Shown here one piece after another: positions 56,317 through 64,000 of a DNA stretch of 64,000 nucleotides. The notes below the pieces were generated by a model. That model did no database searches, was not told the DNA's origin, and was given only the letters and a program-made list of their open reading frames with translations. Source of the stretch: Calothrix sp. NIES-4105 (GTDB lineage Bacteria > Cyanobacteriota > Cyanobacteriia > Cyanobacteriales > Nostocaceae); NCBI RefSeq assembly GCF_002368415.1, contig NZ_AP018290.1, positions 5,221,614 to 5,285,613 on the forward strand, written 5' to 3'. How positions within the stretch are numbered: the first letter of the stretch is position 1; every line of letters starts with the position of its first letter. Both the position numbers and the translations under genes were made by a program.

Positions 56317-56349
56317 AGATTCCCGACTTTTAAAAGAAGTTGGGAATCT
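56317..56349. repeat. dispersed hairpin AGATTCCCGACTT...AGTTGGGAATCT
   Basis: Related to the copy at 52435-52464. Arms are AGATTCCCGACTT and AAGTTGGGAATCT with a nine-base loop. It lies between the convergent Lin0512 and ComB-like genes and is followed on the plus strand by ATTA rather than a T-run. Confidence 0.7.
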
Positions 56350-56373
56350 GATATTACTTTATTAATAAAAAAA

Positions 56374-57111
56374 TTAACCGTACTTTTTTAACACTCCTGG
56401 TTCCTGCTGCATCGGTAAAACATCTAAAATATCTGTCTGAGAACAGTATTCTAAATCTTCATGACAATCTAGACGCAGTAAACGCTGTCCATGACTAGCA
56501 TGATGCAATAGTCCTAAAAGGTTTTCTTGCCACTGCGAATACAGCGAAATTGCACTAATCATTTCATCGTTCCCAGCTAGTTTTTCAATTGGTAAATTGG
56601 TGTGCTGACAAACACTGTGGGCAATGGCGCCTGCACATACAGTATCTTCAAGAGAGTAACTACCTTCCCAACCTGAACCAACAATCCAAACATTTTCTGG
56701 TTCTTTTTCAACCACATACTTTACCACTGCTGCACGGTTAATTAGTGCCGCCGCGATAACTGCACCAGCATCCTGTATTCTTTGTAAAGTTCGAGTTCCA
56801 TTAGTGGTACTAATAAATAAACGCCTTCCCTGTACTAATTCAGAAGTACAGTCAAGGGGAGAGTTACCTAACTCGAAACCAGGAACTTTGGCGCCACCCC
56901 TTTCTCCGGCACGTAGCCGTTTGTCGGGATGCCAATTTTCGCTCTCCAGCATTAATTTATCTAAATCACTAAAGACTTGCACTGCTTCGCCTCCAGCCGC
57001 TAGAACCGTAGCTATAGTGCTTGTCGCTCTCAATACGTCAACTGCGATAGCACATTCGGGTACTTCGCAATTGGGAGTTTGTTCTGGAGTGTGATAAACA
57101 AATAGCTTCAC
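56374..57111 (-). CDS. 2-phosphosulfolactate phosphatase family protein (ComB-like)
   Basis: A protein of 245 residues. Start at GTG 57111 ([13 protein letters not shown]) is preferred over the ATG at 57177 because the first 22 residues of the longer frame do not resemble the family. Blocks include [40 protein letters not shown] and [11 protein letters not shown], with [22 protein letters not shown], typical of ComB. ComB enzymes hydrolyse 2-phosphosulfolactate in coenzyme M synthesis in archaea; the physiological role in cyanobacteria is unclear. Confidence 0.82.
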   Translation of the reverse strand: MKLFVYHTPEQTPNCEVPECAIAVDVLRATSTIATVLAAGGEAVQVFSDLDKLMLESENWHPDKRLRAGERGGAKVPGFELGNSPLDCTSELVQGRRLFISTTNGTRTLQRIQDAGAVIAAALINRAAVVKYVVEKEPENVWIVGSGWEGSYSLEDTVCAGAIAHSVCQHTNLPIEKLAGNDEMISAISLYSQWQENLLGLLHHASHGQRLLRLDCHEDLEYCSQTDILDVLPMQQEPGVLKKYG

Positions 57112-57177
57112 GCTCTGTATACACCTGATTTTATATTTACGACCGAAATTACATTCTAAGCTAGTTAATGTAACCAA

Positions 57178-57493
57178 CTAGAAGCGCAGCACCTTAACAT
57201 TTTTTTTAAGGTGTTACTCATGTATCTACCTTATCTCCGCTTGTGCATTATGTAACTTCTTTTTAGTACCAACACAAGTAACATAGAAAAAGCAGAAATA
57301 TACAATGTATAGGTTTGAGGTTACTTTGAATCATATTATAGTAATTTTAAATAGTATCTATAAAAGTAGTGCGCTCGTGCTGAGTGCGCTCGTGCTTAGT
57401 ATGTAAGGGCGGGTTAACGGAATTTATAATACTGTTTTAGGATATCTATAAACCCGCCCATAGGACAATCTATAATCCAAAATCTAAAATAAT
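57178..57493. other. intergenic region upstream of the blaI-like gene
   Basis: It holds the short hairpin at 57190-57213 and a 15-base duplication (AGTGCGCTCGTGCTG, then AGTGCGCTCGTGCTT) around 57368-57398. No ORF was found. It is the divergent promoter region for the ComB-like and BlaI-like genes. Confidence 0.5.
57190..57213. repeat. short hairpin upstream of the ComB-like gene
   Basis: CACCTTAA and TTAAGGTG are perfect complements with an eight-base loop containing T residues. It lies upstream of the divergent ComB-like and blaI-like genes, so a regulatory role for either is possible. Confidence 0.4.
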
Positions 57494-57913
57494 ATGGCGC
57501 CTTTACCTGAGTATCGTCCTAAACAACTGTCAGTTGGTCCACTTGAAGCGGAGATATTGAATATTATATGGGAACTCGGTACCGTTACAGTTAAAGATGT
57601 ACACGACCGAATTTTATCTGACCCAAACCGGGAACTGGCATATACTTCCGTAACAACTGTCCTGCGTCGTCTAACCGATAAAGGATGGTTAAAATGCGAT
57701 AAGTGTGGACGCGCGTTTTACTGGCGTGCGTTACTAACAAAACAGCAAGCGGAAGTTATTAAAGCGCACGAACAGCTACAGCGATTTCTTGCAATTGGAA
57801 ACCCTGACGTAATTGCTGCTTTTGCTGATAGTCTTGATGAAGCAGCCAGCACCCAAATTCAAGCAATCGCAAAACGAATACAAGATGCACGTAAAGCAAG
57901 AGAGGAACAGTAA
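57494..57913 (+). CDS. BlaI/MecI-family repressor
   Basis: A protein of 139 residues with a winged helix (GPLEAEILNIIWELGTVTVK, then AYTSVTTVLRRLTDKGWLK) of the BlaI/MecI/CopY family. CDKCGRAFYW adds a Cys pair, unusual in BlaI but possible as metal or redox site. BlaI proteins repress targets as dimers and are cleaved upon signalling by an M56 protease. The next gene, two bases after the stop, encodes such a protease. Confidence 0.88.
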   Translation: MAPLPEYRPKQLSVGPLEAEILNIIWELGTVTVKDVHDRILSDPNRELAYTSVTTVLRRLTDKGWLKCDKCGRAFYWRALLTKQQAEVIKAHEQLQRFLAIGNPDVIAAFADSLDEAASTQIQAIAKRIQDARKAREEQ

Positions 57914-57915
57914 TA

Positions 57916-58767
57916 ATGCATCTCATTATCCTAAGCGCATCACTCTTAACCACTTGGTTTATACGACGTAATGCTTCCATATCTACTGGCAAATTCTCCA
58001 CACGTTGGCACCAAACCCTGTTTTTGTTCCTTTTCCCACCCTTGCTAATTTTTACAACTGCTGTTGCACTACTGTGTATGGGTACCCAAGGTAAAATGGG
58101 TATCTGGCAAACAGGTTCTATAAGCTACGCTCTCGCACTTGGTAGCTTACTAATTTTTCTAATTTTATTAGTAAAATTAGCATCTCAGGGGTTGCATTCT
58201 ATACATTCTGTCAATAAGTGTGCTGAAACTAAACTTGGCGAGCAAAATGTGCGATTACTAGACACACAAGCACTTTTTGCTGGACAAATAGGTTTTTGGA
58301 AATCTGAACTTATCATTAGTAAAGGTTTATTGCAAAGTCTTTCTCCTGCTCACTTAGAAACCGTTCTTGCTCACGAACAAGGGCATTATTATTACCACGA
58401 TACATTTTGGTTTTTCTGGCTTGGTTGGATGCGTGAATGCACTGCTTGGTTGCCAAATACTGGAGTACTATGGGAAGAACTCCTGATTTTACGCGAACTG
58501 CGTGCTGATGCTTATGCTATAAGTCGAGTTGATAATTTACTTTTAGCTGAGTCGCTTTTACTTGTTGTTTCCGGGCAAACACAATCAGAAATTGGAACTG
58601 AAATCTTTTGTGCTGCTTTAGATTCATCCAGTCATGGTAAACGATTAGAGCAGCGTATTGAAGCTTTGCTTAACCAACAAGAATCTATTAATACCCATAG
58701 TTCACAATACTGGCATTACTTTTTGTTAGCATTGCTACCCTTAATAACTGTGTTATTTCATCAATAG
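57916..58767 (+). CDS. M56-family (BlaR1-like) membrane metalloprotease
   Basis: A protein of 283 residues with several TM segments and an intact zinc site HEQGH (VLAHEQGHYYYHD, about residue 152), with the third ligand likely in ELRADAYA. There is no C-terminal penicillin-binding sensor domain, as in BlaR1. It starts two bases after the repressor stop, so the pair forms an operon in which the protease likely cleaves the repressor. The input signal is not known. Confidence 0.87.
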   Translation: MHLIILSASLLTTWFIRRNASISTGKFSTRWHQTLFLFLFPPLLIFTTAVALLCMGTQGKMGIWQTGSISYALALGSLLIFLILLVKLASQGLHSIHSVNKCAETKLGEQNVRLLDTQALFAGQIGFWKSELIISKGLLQSLSPAHLETVLAHEQGHYYYHDTFWFFWLGWMRECTAWLPNTGVLWEELLILRELRADAYAISRVDNLLLAESLLLVVSGQTQSEIGTEIFCAALDSSSHGKRLEQRIEALLNQQESINTHSSQYWHYFLLALLPLITVLFHQ

Positions 58768-58789
58768 CACTTCGACGGTTAAACTTACA

Positions 58790-59065
58790 TTAATGATTTA
58801 TTTTGGAAGCGTCCATTTTCCAGATGCGTTCCAAAAATTCTACATCTCTTGCTTGCTTGGATTTTTTCCAAAACCCTGCTTGGGATATTATCCGCGTAAT
58901 TGCTAGGAATATTAGCATGACTGCTAACCCTCCTAAATAATCACATACTGTTAGCGATGCTACCGTTTGAGCTATTTTTGCTGTCGGCGCCACTTCCGTG
59001 TGCTGTTGATTTGTTGAATTAGTCATGTTGGCTTGATTAAAATTGGTATTTGTGTTCGAGTCCAT
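58790..59065 (-). CDS. small membrane protein, hypothetical
   Basis: A protein of 91 residues from ATG 59065 (AAAGG upstream), with a polar Asn/Thr-rich start (MDSNTNTNFNQANMTN) and one TM helix (about 50-65: LGGLAVMLIFLAITRII). The C-terminal part is charged (KKSKQARDVEFLERIWKMD). No family was recognised. It converges with the M56 gene at 23 bases. Confidence 0.5.
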   Translation of the reverse strand: MDSNTNTNFNQANMTNSTNQQHTEVAPTAKIAQTVASLTVCDYLGGLAVMLIFLAITRIISQAGFWKKSKQARDVEFLERIWKMDASKINH

Positions 59066-59309
59066 ATTTATTGCCTTTGCTATAGCGTTTAAATTAGTAA
59101 GAGCCAAAAGTTACTTAACAAGAGGGTAACAAATTACATAAGTCGTTATCTAAGTTTTTATGTAAATTTAAATACTTATCTATAAAGCTTCATGTATAAA
59201 TGCAACCTCTATTTATTTCTATAGAGCATGGTTTTTAGTTTTTATGCAATTGTTCAAAAAACTTTAAGCTTATAAGTATGTTTGTAAGTAAATGTAAATG
59301 TATTAGAGG

Positions 59310-59678
59310 TTAGGTTTTGCCAATACCGAGTCGTAGAAAACCGCGTTTCTGGTTTTTTGGCTTTTGTGAACTATTTGACCTTAATCTAAATCTACTTAAA
59401 AAACCTTGACGCTTTTGCTTTTGCTGCACTTTTTGTTTTGGCTGTGTTTGTCGTCTAAGATTAAATTTACTAAAGAATCCTTGACTCGGAAGCTTGGACG
59501 TGCGATTTCGTTTAAATCCAAACCGCTGTAAAATTCCTTGCTGCTTGGCTTGCTTCATTCCTGGCTCTACATCAGATGTACTAACGGTATATATTGATTT
59601 ATTCTGTACGGCCAATACTGGGGAAGAAACTAAAGAAAATATTAAGAAAAAAGTTAATAATTTGCTTGGAAGCTTCAT
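59310..59678 (-). CDS. secreted basic repeat protein
   Basis: A protein of 122 residues with a clean signal peptide (LLTFFLIFSLVSSPVLA then cleavage) and a mature part of strong positive charge. Four related units appear: GILQRFGFKRN, GFFSKFNLRRQ, GFLSRFRLRSN and GFLRLGIGKT, each with the pattern G-F-L/F-x-x-F-x-x-R/K. The linkers are rich in Gln and Lys (QPKQKVQQKQKRQ). No known domain was recognised. It may bind anionic polymers such as polysaccharide, wall or nucleic acid. Confidence 0.65.
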   Translation of the reverse strand: MKLPSKLLTFFLIFSLVSSPVLAVQNKSIYTVSTSDVEPGMKQAKQQGILQRFGFKRNRTSKLPSQGFFSKFNLRRQTQPKQKVQQKQKRQGFLSRFRLRSNSSQKPKNQKRGFLRLGIGKT

Positions 59679-59795
59679 ATTATATACACTTGTGTAGATT
59701 CTTGGAAATAGTTTAGCAATTATGCTTGTGGAAGTGGCAATGTTTACATATAGTAAATTGCCTAATTGTGAAAAGCCGATTATACCAATAGGTGT

Positions 59796-61004
59796 ATGAA
59801 AATACTGGTATTAAACGCAGGTTCAAGCAGTCAGAAAAGTTGTTTATACGAAATACAGGCTGATATTCCGCAACACCCACCAAAACCAATTTGGGAAGCA
59901 CAAGTTGACTGGCGCCTTCCGGAAGTTGCTTCCCTTAAAATTAAAACTGCTTCATATGAGATACAGCAAGAGATTAAGGCATCGCGTCCTGAAGTAATTG
60001 GCTATTTACTAGACAGTATGCATACTGGCGCTACCAAGGTAGTAGACTTATCAGAAATAGATGTAGTTGGGCATCGAATTGTACATGGTGGTAAGCAATA
60101 CCAAGAAAGTGTAGTAATTACAGAGCAAGTTATTGATACAATTCGACAGCTTGCTACCTTGGCGCCAGCACACAATCCAGCTAACTTAGAAGGCATTCTA
60201 GCAATTCAACAGCACTTAGGCGACGTTAAACAAGTTGCAGTCTTTGATACAGCTTTCCACAGTCATATCCCTGATGCTGCCGCTATTTTTCCAGGACCAT
60301 TAGAATGGGTATCTCAGGGTATTCGTCGCTATGGCTTTCATGGTATCAGTCATCAATACTGCGCCCAGCGTGCAGCCCAAATACTTGGTCAAAATTTAAA
60401 CTCACTACGGATAATTAACTGTCATCTTGGTAACGGTTGCTCGCTTGCTGCTATCAAAAATGGACGCAGTATAGATACTACAATGGGTTTTACGCCTCTT
60501 GATGGTTTGATGATGGGTAGTCGTTCTGGCGCCGTTGACCCAGGTATTTTGATTCATTTGTTACGCCAAGAAAACTACACTGTCGAAAAACTCGATAATA
60601 TTCTAAATAAATCATCTGGATTACTTGGAATTTCCGGTATTTCCGGAGATATGCGTCAAATACTTAGCGCTATATCTACTGGAGAATCACGCGCGCAACT
60701 TGCATATGATATCTACATACATCGCCTTCGATACTACATTGGCGCCATGCTCGCCAGCTTGCAAGGTTTAGATGTGTTGGTATTTACTGCTGGAGTTGGG
60801 GAAAATTCTCCTGATGTTCGCTCTGCTGCTTGCGAAGCTTTCGGATTTTTGGGACTTTCTCTTGATGTCAACAAAAACCACGAGCGACCTATTGATATCG
60901 ATATTGCGGCGCCAGATAGTAAAGTTCGGGTTTTGGTAATACATACACAAGAGGATTGGCAAATCGCTTGTGAATGCTTTCGTCACTCATTAAATAAAGA
61001 TTAA
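59796..61004 (+). CDS. ackA: acetate kinase
   Basis: A protein of 402 residues, the usual length. The N-terminal LVLNAGSSSQKSCLYE carries the phosphate-binding loop; HRIVHGG and FDTAFH hold substrate-site residues; RYGFHGISH and NCHLGNGCS are the family signatures, followed by FTPLDGLMMGSRSGAVDPG. It interconverts acetate with ATP and acetyl phosphate. Rich in GGCGCC sites. Confidence 0.95.
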   Translation: MKILVLNAGSSSQKSCLYEIQADIPQHPPKPIWEAQVDWRLPEVASLKIKTASYEIQQEIKASRPEVIGYLLDSMHTGATKVVDLSEIDVVGHRIVHGGKQYQESVVITEQVIDTIRQLATLAPAHNPANLEGILAIQQHLGDVKQVAVFDTAFHSHIPDAAAIFPGPLEWVSQGIRRYGFHGISHQYCAQRAAQILGQNLNSLRIINCHLGNGCSLAAIKNGRSIDTTMGFTPLDGLMMGSRSGAVDPGILIHLLRQENYTVEKLDNILNKSSGLLGISGISGDMRQILSAISTGESRAQLAYDIYIHRLRYYIGAMLASLQGLDVLVFTAGVGENSPDVRSAACEAFGFLGLSLDVNKNHERPIDIDIAAPDSKVRVLVIHTQEDWQIACECFRHSLNKD

Positions 61005-61378
61005 CTCTGACAAAGAATTGTAAATTAATGTAAATATAATCGTAGAGTTTGGCTTCACAACCAAGTACTCACGTTTCAGAAAAATGAGGAAATTGTAAAG
61101 ATAAGATTAAAATATTAGTATCAACCATAAGCCGGATAAACGTGGATATTCCAATCGGATGATTTATGCTGAGAAGTTTTATTACATCGGTAGATGGACA
61201 GGTCAGCAGAAAAGTTTTACAATCTGAACTGCAACTTGTAAGTGTACTTATTGCTTAATTAATATAACCATAGTAAAGATTAGTAAAGATTAGTAAAAAT
61301 TATCGATTAGTAATTTTTGAATTAACCAGGGCTACATTAAAACAATCAAAACCTACATTTAAAAAGGACACAAACCAA
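61005..61378. other. intergenic region upstream of a small membrane peptide
   Basis: It holds three 10-base units TAGTAAAGAT/TAGTAAAGAT/TAGTAAAAAT at 61271-61300 and an AAGGA ribosome site (about 61366) for the 40-residue peptide. No other gene was recognised. Confidence 0.5.
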
Positions 61379-61501
61379 ATGACCGTAAAGCTAATTTTAG
61401 TCGCATTGACAGTTGTTTTCACTTTCGCTTGTTTGTTCTTCGGCACCAAAAATGGATTTTACGATTCAGACAATTATCACGGTAACGGTTCGGCTCACTA
61501 A
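61379..61501 (+). CDS. 40-residue conserved-looking membrane peptide
   Basis: ATG 61379 opens a 40-residue frame not found by length cut-offs. It has a hydrophobic helix (LILVALTVVFTFACLFFG) followed by a polar tail (YDSDNYHGNGSAH). AAGGA lies about ten bases before the ATG. Such short single-helix peptides occur in photosynthetic complexes of cyanobacteria, but I cannot name a family here. The heptamer repeat starts six bases after the stop. Confidence 0.6.
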   Translation: MTVKLILVALTVVFTFACLFFGTKNGFYDSDNYHGNGSAH

Positions 61502-61506
61502 ATTAA

Positions 61507-61600
61507 ATACAGAATACAGAATACAGGAGACAGAATACAGAAGACAGAATGTTGCCTACTGAATACTGACTATTGAATACTGAATTCTGAATACTGACTT
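61507..61600. repeat. STRR-like heptamer array (GAATACA/GAATACTGA)
   Basis: Imperfect tandem repeats of AGAATAC and GAATACTGA-type units run from 61507 to 61600. It lies between the small peptide gene and the MBL-fold gene. Confidence 0.85.
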
Positions 61601-61632
61601 AAGGTAACTGCAATTTTTTTAGGAGGGTTAGG

Positions 61633-63294
61633 ATGAGCGAACGCATCTCGGTATCCTCGCTAGTTGGTACTGGGGAACCGATATGTGAATTGGAGTGCTT
61701 ACCGTATGGTGTTCATCATAACGGTGAAGGTGTTTGTTTGCTTGTACGACTCGGACAGTATCGTATTTTGCTTGACTGTGGTTTAGATGATATTTCTCCA
61801 TTAGTCAAAGGGTTGAAAAAGTCCGCGCGGCAAGGCAGTTCACCATTACCAGCAGATTTCGCTTTGGTAAGTCATGCTCATTCTGACCATGCCAAAGGTT
61901 TATTGCAGTTACACGAAACATTTCCACTTTTACCTATTTACGCTAGCGAGGTAACAAGTAAATTACTTCCTCTCAATTGGTTAGAGCGTGAAGATAAAGA
62001 AAACTTGCATTTTTGTCAAGCTTTGCCGCTACGTACTCCAATTGAACTTAAAGAAGGTTTAGTGGCTGAGTTATTTCCAGCAGGGCATTTACCTGGCGCC
62101 GTCGCAACGTTAATTACTTATACTACACCACAAAAAGTATATAAAGTTTTATACACGGGTGATTTTTTCTTATCTAATTCGCGTTTAGTTGAAGGTTTGC
62201 GGTTAGAAGAATTGCGGGGATTAGAGCTTGATGTTTTGATTATTGAAGGTTCATACGGCACCGCGCGTCATTCACATCGACGAAATCAAGAAAATCAACT
62301 CGCGGAACGAGTAAATCGTGCAATTGCAGAAGGTTACTCTGTTTTAATGTTGACTGCTGCGTTGGGTTTAGGGCAAGAAATGCTCATGCTACTTCGTAGC
62401 CATCATCATTTTACTGGACGTGATTTGGATATTTGGGTTGATGATACTGTTGCTGTTGGCTGTGATGCTTATCTTGAACTTTTGCCGCATTTACCTCCAT
62501 CCGTTCAAAATTTCGCCCGACATCAACCGTTGTTTTGGGATGAACGAGTCCGTCCGCGCGTTCGACGTTTGCACCCTCAATCACGTTCAATTGTCGGCAA
62601 ATCTTCCTGTATTATTCTGACTGATTCGATTCAAGTTGATATTAACGACTATTGCCAGCTTGATACTGGACCTTGGTTAATTCTCGTGCCTGAAAAAGTT
62701 GATATAAAACTTAACAGTCAATTATCACGACTTGTGCAGCTAGAAACTTATCTTCTGGCACAACATAGCGATGGTCCAGGTACAACCCAATTAATTCATA
62801 ATCTTAGACCACAGCACGTTATATTTGTTCACGGTTCGCCTACTTATCTTGCTGATTTAACTTCTTTAGACGAATTACAAAACCGTTATCACGTACATTC
62901 ACCAGCTTTGGGTGTATTAGTTGAACTACCTATTGGTGATACATTTTTACAGCCTGCTCCTCCAGAAACGAATTATGAAGGCGAACTCACGGAGTTAGGT
63001 TCGGTAGTATCGATTACATTGCCTGATGCAATTGCTGCAGACCCACGCTGGCGCCAGTTTGCTGACACAGGGTTAATCGAAGCGCGATGGCAAGGTGAAG
63101 AGTTAGTACTTAGAGGATTATCCCAACGGGAATTACTCAATCAAAATAACGATAAATTTATTTGGCATGACGTTGACTGCTGCGGAACCTGCCGACATCA
63201 ACGGGGTGGACGATGCTGGAATCCGATTTCTCCTTTATTTAACTTTCGAGTCACGCTTGAAGGTTACTGTCCTGCATTTGAGAACACGGATTAG
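61633..63294 (+). CDS. MBL-fold metallo-hydrolase (beta-CASP type)
   Basis: A protein of 553 residues with the metal site HAHSDHAKG (about residue 80), GHLPGA (about 152) and TGDFFLSNSRLVEGL, then a beta-CASP-like cap and HGSP (FVHGSPTYLADL). The C-terminal 40 residues hold a Cys cluster (DVDCCGTCRHQRGGRCWNP and EGYCPAF) that could bind an iron-sulphur cluster or zinc. Relatives include RNA-processing nucleases, but the activity is open. AGGAGG lies well placed before ATG 61633. Confidence 0.82.
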   Translation: MSERISVSSLVGTGEPICELECLPYGVHHNGEGVCLLVRLGQYRILLDCGLDDISPLVKGLKKSARQGSSPLPADFALVSHAHSDHAKGLLQLHETFPLLPIYASEVTSKLLPLNWLEREDKENLHFCQALPLRTPIELKEGLVAELFPAGHLPGAVATLITYTTPQKVYKVLYTGDFFLSNSRLVEGLRLEELRGLELDVLIIEGSYGTARHSHRRNQENQLAERVNRAIAEGYSVLMLTAALGLGQEMLMLLRSHHHFTGRDLDIWVDDTVAVGCDAYLELLPHLPPSVQNFARHQPLFWDERVRPRVRRLHPQSRSIVGKSSCIILTDSIQVDINDYCQLDTGPWLILVPEKVDIKLNSQLSRLVQLETYLLAQHSDGPGTTQLIHNLRPQHVIFVHGSPTYLADLTSLDELQNRYHVHSPALGVLVELPIGDTFLQPAPPETNYEGELTELGSVVSITLPDAIAADPRWRQFADTGLIEARWQGEELVLRGLSQRELLNQNNDKFIWHDVDCCGTCRHQRGGRCWNPISPLFNFRVTLEGYCPAFENTD

Positions 63295-63300
63295 ACGGAT

Positions 63301-63327
63301 GTCACGGATTTCACGGATTTCACGGAT
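63301..63327. repeat. CACGGATTT tandem repeat downstream of the MBL gene
   Basis: Three CACGGATTT/CACGGATCT units form a small tandem array just after the stop of the MBL-fold gene. Confidence 0.7.
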
Positions 63328-63363
63328 CTATGGAAATCGATAATTTTAAATTTAAAATGATAT

Positions 63364-63393
63364 AACCCCCCTTTACGTGTGTAAAGAGGGGTT
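63364..63393. terminator. hairpin after the MBL-fold gene
   Basis: AACCCCC-CTTTAC and GTAAAG-AGGGGTT can form a 13-bp stem with a small loop and one bulge. No long T-run follows on either strand. It is between convergent genes and is a probable terminator. Confidence 0.5.
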
Positions 63394-63546
63394 AATGCTG
63401 CGATTGTGAGGCTTTTTCGCTCTTGAGAGCAAAAAATAAACAGAACAACTTTTAACTTTTGATGGAAAAATATCCATCGTGGCGCCTGTACACACTTTTT
63501 ATGACGATAACTCACAAAATAGAGGCAAAGGCACCGCGAATCATAT

Positions 63547-63858
63547 TTATTCTGGATTCGAGTCAGTGTAATGGTTGCGAATACGTTCAGCTTCGGGACA
63601 GTCTTCTGTCAAAAGTGGCTCAACATTACCGCGCGGTACAGAAGCCAATTTTTGCGTTACGGCACCTATACTCTCAAGCCGAACCATTTCTTCCCATGAA
63701 CAAACTTCGTCTTCTTCATCTGTTTCATATCGGAGAGTAACTAAATCTCCCTCGATATCTATAATGCGGGCGCGCTCTATCCAGCGTTGCTGGTCCCGCA
63801 AGAAAACACAAACCTCACGCCCATCGCAGCACAATTGATAAATCTTGCGGTGTAGCAT
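63547..63858 (-). CDS. DUF6679-family protein
   Basis: A protein of 103 residues with YQLCCDGREVCVFLRDQQRW and VTLRYETDEEDEVCSWEEMV, which match a small cyanobacterial family (DUF6679). No role is known. The frame in the opposite strand (63575-63838) is a shadow. Confidence 0.82.
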   Translation of the reverse strand: MLHRKIYQLCCDGREVCVFLRDQQRWIERARIIDIEGDLVTLRYETDEEDEVCSWEEMVRLESIGAVTQKLASVPRGNVEPLLTEDCPEAERIRNHYTDSNPE

Positions 63859-64000
63859 CTACTGCTTCTGCCTTTGTTAACGAAGTTAAATTTTTTTGAA
63901 AATTCGGGTATTAACCCTATAGATAGCACCATTTGAGGGTCCGGAAAACTAACACATCAAAAGTTGCTCAGAATCAACCCAAGTCAAAGTAGCTCGTTTT

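Noticed and set aside
61379-61632. Heptamer array as a coding region
   Set aside because: The 61507-61600 array has stops in all frames and matches the STRR pattern.
1-64000. tRNA, rRNA or tmRNA genes
   Set aside because: No cloverleaf with a T-arm consensus or rRNA-like block was recognised when reading both strands; a covariance scan could not be run.

Overview
The window looks like chromosome of a low-GC, filamentous (probably heterocyst-forming, Nostocales-type) cyanobacterium. The reasons are the cyanobacterial gene set (CoaR/CoaT cobalt pair, sucrose-phosphate-synthase-like glycosyltransferase, RRM-type Rbp, carotenoid-isomerase-like oxidoreductase, PEP-CTERM protein, DUF6679, kinase/substrate-binding fusion) and heptanucleotide short tandem repeats between genes. 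No genus can be named from sequence alone. The usual cyanobacterial palindrome HIP1 (GCGATCGC) is almost absent (one copy seen near 904). Instead GGCGCC occurs about 85 times by eye, with many GCGCGC/CGCGCG sites, and its distribution is strikingly uneven.

Region 1 (1-20.4 kb): a long co-directional exopolysaccharide locus of the Wzx/Wzy type. It has a MurJ-like flippase, five glycosyltransferases, an O-antigen-type polymerase, an anchored glycoside-hydrolase-like protein, a small initiating sugar-phosphate transferase and a Wzc-type tyrosine kinase/chain-length regulator. Between these lies a decoration cassette: PhyH dioxygenase, ATP-grasp ligase, HAD hydrolase, two paralogous FemAB/GNAT-like acyltransferases flanking a sugar aminotransferase, and a methyltransferase. 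The content suggests a polysaccharide carrying acylated or aminoacylated amino sugars. GGCGCC density differs sharply between genes, which suggests a mosaic of native and imported genes.

Region 2 (20.4-33.5 kb): accessory and defence-like. After a methyltransferase comes a dead type I restriction-modification locus: hsdM with nonsense and frameshift lesions, hsdS cut short by a PIN-type toxin-antitoxin pair, and hsdR with frameshifts, a stop codon and an inserted 2.27-kb element. That element has imperfect terminal inverted repeats and a CCAT duplication. It carries a TnpB/Cas12-like RuvC nuclease lacking the usual zinc-finger cysteines, plus a candidate structured RNA, and no transposase. 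Next is a two-gene module of a P-loop NTPase and a TPR protein with nearly identical 102-bp repeats.

Region 3 (33.5-47.1 kb): a small retropepsin-like pair, an FAD oxidoreductase, a PEP-CTERM protein, an SPS-like glycosyltransferase with a C-terminal VP repeat, an RNA-binding protein, an M48-like protein that has lost its zinc-site residues, PrfC, a DUF4870 protein and HemB.

Region 4 (47.1-64 kb): an XRE regulator; the divergent cobalt genes coaR and coaT, separated by an inserted divergent pair (ribbon-helix-helix protein and a 294-residue protein) with a MerR-type operator before coaT; a Ser/Thr kinase fused to a substrate-binding fold; a Lin0512 protein; a ComB-like phosphatase; a BlaI/BlaR1-like pair; a secreted basic repeat protein; AckA; an unlisted 40-residue membrane peptide; an MBL-fold hydrolase; and a DUF6679 protein.

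No tRNA, rRNA or CRISPR array was recognised. All calls come from reading the sequence and translations without database searches.
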